Assembly: GCF_000801105.2 (NCBI RefSeq)
Contig: NC_079515.1
Span: 23,459,407 to 23,523,406, forward strand
From: Raphanus sativus
Lineage: Eukaryota; Streptophyta; Magnoliopsida; Brassicales; Brassicaceae
Length of the DNA: 64,000 bases
Direction: 5' to 3'
Shown here one piece after another: positions 62,275 to 64,000 of the stretch (its first letter is position 1; every line of letters begins with the position of its first letter). The position numbers and the translations under genes were made by a program. The notes under the pieces are model-generated. The model searched no databases. It saw only the letters and a list, made by a program, of their open reading frames with translations, and had not been told where the DNA came from.

Positions 62275-62460
62275 CCAAGAGCTCTTGGCCTAGTGGTAAT
62301 GGAACTCCAGCTGGAGTGCTTGCCCTGGGTTCGAGTTGCCTTGGCCACCTTCCCGCCTATAACCGTGCGTGCCCGGATGGAAGGCTTCGTGGGGATTAGT
62401 CTGGGCTTACCGCCTGGGAACCCCCGCGGTTAAAAAAAAAAAAGAAAAAAAAAAGAAGAA
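62275..62460 (+). mobile_element. tRNA-derived SINE, about 180 bp
   Basis: A box-like TGGCCTAGTGG at 62286-62296, B box-like GGTTCGAGT near 62328-62337, a GC-rich body (GTGGGGATTAGTCTGGGCTT) and a long A-rich tail. The short direct repeats AGAAGTAAAC before and AGAAGTACAAAC after look like a target duplication. Confidence 0.82.
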
Positions 62461-64000
62461 GTACAAACTGAAAAGATAATATGATTGGTTTGTGCGGTAG
62501 AATCGGGTTGAAACTTCTTATCATTATTCACTATTTATGTTCATAAAACAGAATGAAACAACAATCAGTTCAAAAGAAATTATTTTCAAATTAATTAATT
62601 TGGGACAAATGCATCGACATGAATAAATAAAGAAGAGGTGTAATTCGTGTGGAATCAGACTGTAAACCCTTAGAATTTTTCTATAAACAATTAGAATTAT
62701 TGATGACATAAAGCAGAAAATTAAAATCATTCTCTCTAATAGTACTATTTTCACTTGCAGTAATCATGTTGACCAAAATATGTATTCTTCATTCTATACG
62801 TTTACACGATGCACTTGGTTTACTGCAGATACTCAAAACTAGTTACATTGGATTGTGTAGAAAGTAAATTATATTAGATAGAATGTAAATAATAGAAAGT
62901 AAATTTAATATAAGTAGTGCATACTTTCTTTATGTTGTTATTTTTTCTTGGCCTTAGGTAGATAATCTATACGACAAACTCAAGACAACAAATGCAAAGA
63001 CATACGTTTATTCTAAGAGCAACATTATTTTGGGTTCTTGCTTTCGAGTTTTAGATATATATATATAGAACCCCAAAGCAAGAATCCTCAATAATGTCGC
63101 TCTAATATCTGACTTTCGTTATTTTTAGCTAACAACAAAGCCAGTAAAAAATCAAAATTTCTACAAGGTAGAACACATGTGCATGTAGTTTATAGTTCCT
63201 AGTTCTTTCGTAAATGTATGAGTTAAAGAACATATTATAGCTAAAACGTGGAGATTAATTAAGAACGTAATAAAAAAATGGAGAGTGCATGTAGCACTTG
63301 CTGACCCAATTTTTCTTTTTCTTTTTAACCTGACTTTGATTGATCAGAAGCACTTAAGGTTTTGCACTTTAACTCCACAACTAGTCAATTGATTGTTAAC
63401 ACAATAAGTCCGAGTGTTGGACCAAATGATGTGTCGTACTCCAACTAATTAAAATTCCACTATGAATATGAATACGCCAGAAAATACACATTCAACTATT
63501 CAACAAAAAGAAAAATAAATTAAAAGAATTAGACATAAAACATACAGTTCAATTCCATTGAGATTTCTACATTCAGTCAGAGATTGAACGCCAAGTTTAT
63601 ATATTTATTTAAGAGTTGAGTATTTCATCATGATTCCAATGTTTTCTTATAGATATAAACATACAATATAATTTATTGGGACATCTTTTAAAAAGTGAAG
63701 TATTTCAAGAGTAAACCTATAGATTATATTAATATTACTTCAAAATACTCTAGAATTTAAGAAGTTCATGCCAAAATTTAACAAGATTCAATCCAAACCC
63801 CAACAATAAATGATTGACAAGGGATTGGTATAACTATTTATTTGGGACTCGGTTACATCGGTTTAGTTCCATTCTAAACAAGTGTCGAGAGAAAACTTTT
63901 ATCATTGGATAAAACCTCTTACAATTCTGTTCATTTTCAAAGTTTACTCGAGTTTGTTTTTAATTAAACTCTGTCAATACTATAATGTGAATTCATGAAA
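62461..64000. other. Intergenic DNA to the right window edge
   Basis: No gene recognised on either strand. One interesting short inverted pair, TTGGGTTCTTGCTTTCGAG near 63030 and CCCCAAAGCAAGAATCCTCA near 63070, could fold into a hairpin and may be a small MITE around 63015-63105. Confidence 0.4.

Noticed and set aside
62286..62340. Genuine tRNA gene
   Set aside because: A and B boxes are present but no cloverleaf can be folded and a poly-A tail follows; it is a SINE.

Overview
This is a plant nuclear window, almost certainly from a Brassicaceae genome and most like tribe Brassiceae (Brassica/Raphanus type). The genes have many GT-AG introns, the intergenic DNA is very AT-rich, and gene order matches two segments of the Arabidopsis genome as I remember them. 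Arabidopsis correspondences come from memory of the families and of gene order, not from a search. Exon borders were read by eye, with the reading frame checked across each junction.

Left part (1-12 kb), resembling Arabidopsis At1g11390-At1g11410: two tandem S-domain (G-type lectin) receptor kinases on the + strand. The first is cut by the window edge; the second is complete (843 aa, 7 exons). Then come an intact ABC1/UbiB-type kinase on the - strand (609 aa) and a decayed copy of the exon-junction-complex gene PYM. At 12.2-15.1 kb lies a PPR gene whose C-terminus has grown into a tandem array of about eleven 22-residue units, the most unusual coding feature here.

Middle (15-24 kb): AT-rich DNA, remnants of an acidic-repeat transposon-type ORF, an intact PWWP-domain gene (- strand), a hAT MITE with a perfect 8-bp target duplication, and a 1-kb non-LTR insertion with a 13-bp target duplication.

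Right part (24-53 kb), colinear with Arabidopsis At3g48170 to At3g48000: a small basic protein gene, ALDH10A9 (complete exons and a C-terminal SKL, but with one extra A that breaks exon 12), a decayed E2F-like DEL1, a decayed APC8/CDC23, intact B12D, the cytokinin response regulator ARR5 (intact, but with a 2.4-kb Helitron in its last intron) and intact mitochondrial ALDH2B4. Retained genes alternating with dead ones is what fractionation after polyploidy looks like. Between them lie a papain-type protease pseudogene split by a Helitron, LINE fragments, a 228-bp tandem repeat and Stowaway MITEs.

Far right (53-64 kb): no intact gene seen. It holds a 0.57-kb segment present twice, a Mutator-like MITE with a 9-bp target duplication and a core rich in CCCTAAA-like repeats, a dead wall-associated-kinase-like gene, two tRNA-derived SINEs, a LINE tail and two more Helitrons.

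The living genes do not form one pathway: defence/recognition kinases, organelle ABC1 and PPR proteins, a chromatin reader, two aldehyde dehydrogenases (peroxisomal and mitochondrial) and a cytokinin feedback regulator. The shared story is genome evolution, namely segment rearrangement, gene loss and repeated mobile-element insertion around and inside retained genes.
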